Origin: DASTYU01 sp035764655
GTDB lineage: Bacteria > Chloroflexota > Limnocylindria > Limnocylindrales > CSP1-4
Assembly (NCBI GenBank): GCA_035764655.1
Contig: DASTYU010000014.1
Span: 1-15,886, forward strand
DNA length: 15,886 nucleotides
Reading direction: 5' to 3'
The notes below the pieces were generated by a model. It worked only from the letters and a program-made list of their open reading frames with translations, was not told the origin of the DNA and searched no databases. The position numbers and the translations under genes were made by a program. Numbering within the stretch: position 1 is the stretch's first letter; each line of letters begins with the position of its first letter. Of the stretch, positions 14,320 through 15,886 are shown piece after piece.

Positions 14320-14343
14320 CCGCGGAGGGGTTCAGCCCCGCGG
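14320..14343 (-). terminator. Possible weak terminator at the end of the C39-like peptidase gene
   Basis: On the minus strand CCGCGGGG, loop CTGAA, then CCCCTCCGCGG forms an imperfect hairpin (about 8 bp with a small bulge) that spans the stop codon. No T tract follows. It could insulate the riboswitch-controlled unit downstream, but the evidence is thin. Confidence 0.3.
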
Positions 14344-15786
14344 GTTGGCGCGCTCCCGACCGTCCACGACCATCACCACCATCGTCCGCGGTGCCGACCC
14401 GGCCGCCGCGAACGACCCGTCGAGCGCGTCTGCGATGTCGAGGGTCAGGATCCAGCGACCGGGCGTCTTCGGTGCGTCGAGCGTCAGCGTCGCGCGGCTG
14501 ACGCTGCCGGCCTTGAGCGGCACGTCGACCACGTCGACCGGGTCCGAGGCAGGCGCGCCGTCAGGTCCGTCCGGGCCATCGAGGAACCTCCACGTGGCGC
14601 GGATGACCGTGTCGCGCCGCTGCGCCAGCGTCGCCGCCGCGGACGTGGTGAGCCACTCCGGGTCGGACCAGTCCCGGCTGCCCGTGTTCATGATCGTCGC
14701 GACGAGCTCGAGTGGCTCGCCGGCCATCGCCGCGCCGGGGTCCTTCACGAGGATCGACCCGCGCCGCTCGCCGGGCACGTACACGATGGTCGACGACCTG
14801 GCCACGGTCCGCCCGAATCGCCGCTCGCCGAGCGACAGGGCGATCTCGTAGGCGCCAGGGGTGGCCGGCAGCTTCATGGTTGCCGTGATCGTCTTCTTCG
14901 CGTAGCGGGCCGAGGGCTTGCCCTTGTTGGCCGCAGGCCGGACGAGCGGCGCAGAGACCGCGTCCGTGATGCCAAGCGCGACCGGATCCTTCACGCGCTC
15001 GACTCGCGTCATGACCCTGACCCTGGGCAACTTCCAGCGCTTCGGGGCCTTGCGTACGTTCCACTCGACCTTGAGCCGCCCTTCTCGGACGGACGCCTCG
15101 GGTGCGCCGAGCTTGACCCCGGAGAATGGCGCGCGCTTGGCGGTCGGCGTGAGCATCGTCCACAGGCCGCCGCCACCGGTGCTCCAGGCAAAGGCGCGGA
15201 GATAGCGCGCCGGGATCCACTCGCCCTTCCAGCCGGCGGGTGCAAGCGGGTCCATCACCCAGAACCGATCGGTGCGACCGTCGTAGCGATCGAGGTAGAT
15301 CGCGTGGTTGTCCTTCTTGCCCTTCTTCTTCCAGAACTTCGGCGCCCACCGTCCGTAGTAGCGCGGAAGGTCGTGGTAGTCGCCGAGGAGGATCGCGCCA
15401 CCGCCCTTGCGGATCCGGTCGCGGAGGCCGCTCCACGTCACGTATTCGCCGCCTTCCGGCGACCATTTCGCCTTCAGGCCGAGCTTGCGCAGCACCGGGG
15501 TGAGGTCGTCGAAGTTCGAGCCCTTCTTCGTATCGCCGGACATCCGACGCAGGCGGTCCTTGGAGGCGGTGATCCGCCCGGCGCTCCACTTCTCCACGAG
15601 CATCGAGGCTGACGCCCAGAGGCAGTCCGCCGTGCTCCCGCCACCTTCGCGCTGCGTGATGAACTCGGGGTGGTAGTTCGGCAGCGGGCGATGCGGTTCC
15701 CGCGCCGCGACAGGCACCGCCGCAGGCAGCAGGAACGCGATGGCGAGAGCGAGCGCACCGAGGGTGCGCGCAGGGCGGCGGGGCAA
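14332..15786 (-). CDS. Secreted C39-like (papain-fold) cysteine peptidase with C-terminal beta-sandwich region
   Basis: 484 residues. The start is a TTG at 15786; an in-frame TGA lies eight codons upstream and no other usual start occurs between. The N-terminus is a signal peptide: basic MPRRPART, hydrophobic core to about residue 24, and a likely cleavage after PVAA near 28. Residues 37-180 look like a C39-like peptidase: ITQREGGGSTADCLWASASM gives Gln45 and Cys55, DNHAIYLDRYDG gives His161, and VMDPL gives Asp179, a plausible oxyanion Gln plus Cys-His-Asp triad. Residues 230-470 are beta-rich, including VATIMNTGSRDWSDPEW and LDAPKTPGRWILTLDI, recalling CARDB or NBR1-type Ig-like domains that mediate binding. 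Many Lys/Arg occur around the active site (FWKKKGKKDN). It may cleave a peptide or cell-wall substrate outside the membrane; no ABC exporter or bacteriocin gene is near. Specificity is unknown. Confidence 0.82.
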   Translation of the reverse strand: MPRRPARTLGALALAIAFLLPAAVPVAAREPHRPLPNYHPEFITQREGGGSTADCLWASASMLVEKWSAGRITASKDRLRRMSGDTKKGSNFDDLTPVLRKLGLKAKWSPEGGEYVTWSGLRDRIRKGGGAILLGDYHDLPRYYGRWAPKFWKKKGKKDNHAIYLDRYDGRTDRFWVMDPLAPAGWKGEWIPARYLRAFAWSTGGGGLWTMLTPTAKRAPFSGVKLGAPEASVREGRLKVEWNVRKAPKRWKLPRVRVMTRVERVKDPVALGITDAVSAPLVRPAANKGKPSARYAKKTITATMKLPATPGAYEIALSLGERRFGRTVARSSTIVYVPGERRGSILVKDPGAAMAGEPLELVATIMNTGSRDWSDPEWLTTSAAATLAQRRDTVIRATWRFLDGPDGPDGAPASDPVDVVDVPLKAGSVSRATLTLDAPKTPGRWILTLDIADALDGSFAAAGSAPRTMVVMVVDGRERANPRG

Positions 15787-15886
15787 TCTGGGGTCCGTTC
15801 TCGTTCAGGCCCGGCCGCCGCCATGTCGCTCGATGGCGGCCGCGCATGAGGTGGTCTGGAAGCGAGCCCCACAACCGTGCCCGCCC
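15787..15886. other. Leader region of the C39-like gene with an inverted repeat, to window edge
   Basis: GCCGCCAT (15817-15824) and ATGGCGGC (15833-15840) form a perfect 8-bp stem with an 8-nt loop. It lies about 30 nt upstream of the TTG start. No strong Shine-Dalgarno is present before that start (only GGA within GAACGGACC). The hairpin could be a terminator of a gene beyond the edge or part of a structured leader; the window ends too soon to tell. Confidence 0.35.

Noticed and set aside
1..15886. CRISPR arrays, insertion sequences, phage or defence genes, tRNA or rRNA genes
   Set aside because: No regularly spaced repeats, transposase motifs, terminal inverted repeats, or structural RNA gene signatures were seen on either strand.

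Overview
This is a G+C-rich bacterial window in which GTG and even TTG starts are common, third codon positions are mostly G or C, and genes are tightly packed. The lipoprotein linker rich in Ala/Ser/Pro, a WsaF-type rhamnosyltransferase, a cobalamin-salvage operon and an actinobacterial-looking TerC/small-membrane-protein pair suggest a Chloroflexota lineage (Limnocylindria-like) or a deep actinobacterial one. This placement is inference from style and gene content; there is no rRNA or tRNA gene here to anchor it.

Block 1 (about 1-7752) is a cell-surface glycan locus. On the minus strand a large three-module glycosyltransferase (GT2 + GT2 + CgeB-like) is followed 5 nt later by a SAM-dependent methyltransferase that runs off the left edge. 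Divergently on the plus strand lie a WsaF-type glycosyltransferase, with an unusual N-terminal zinc-ribbon and methyltransferase-like extension, and then a UDP-glucose 6-dehydrogenase. Together they would make an activated uronic acid precursor, polymerise or decorate a rhamnose-type glycan, and methylate it.

Block 2 (about 7772-11370, minus strand) is a cobalamin-riboswitch-controlled operon: substrate-binding lipoprotein (btuF-like), cobS, cobU, cobT, with 7-nt spacing or 4-nt stop/start overlaps. These genes cover corrinoid capture and nucleotide-loop assembly. No permease or ATPase is encoded here.

Block 3 (about 11400-12080) holds a divergent DoxX-family membrane protein whose upstream region has a perfect palindrome resembling a MarR-type operator. 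It ends in a strong bidirectional terminator shared with the convergent neighbour.

Block 4 (about 12114-15886, minus strand) reads, in transcription order: a secreted C39-like cysteine peptidase with a C-terminal beta-sandwich region; a yybP-ykoY-type manganese riboswitch; a TerC/Alx-family putative Mn exporter with a C-terminal membrane extension; and a conserved two-TM protein of unknown function. The leads most worth following are the Mn riboswitch with its TerC/two-TM pair, the compact cobalamin riboswitch followed by a mini-ORF and hairpin, the DoxX operator, and the odd N-terminus of the WsaF-like protein. I found no CRISPR array, insertion sequence, phage gene or obvious defence system.
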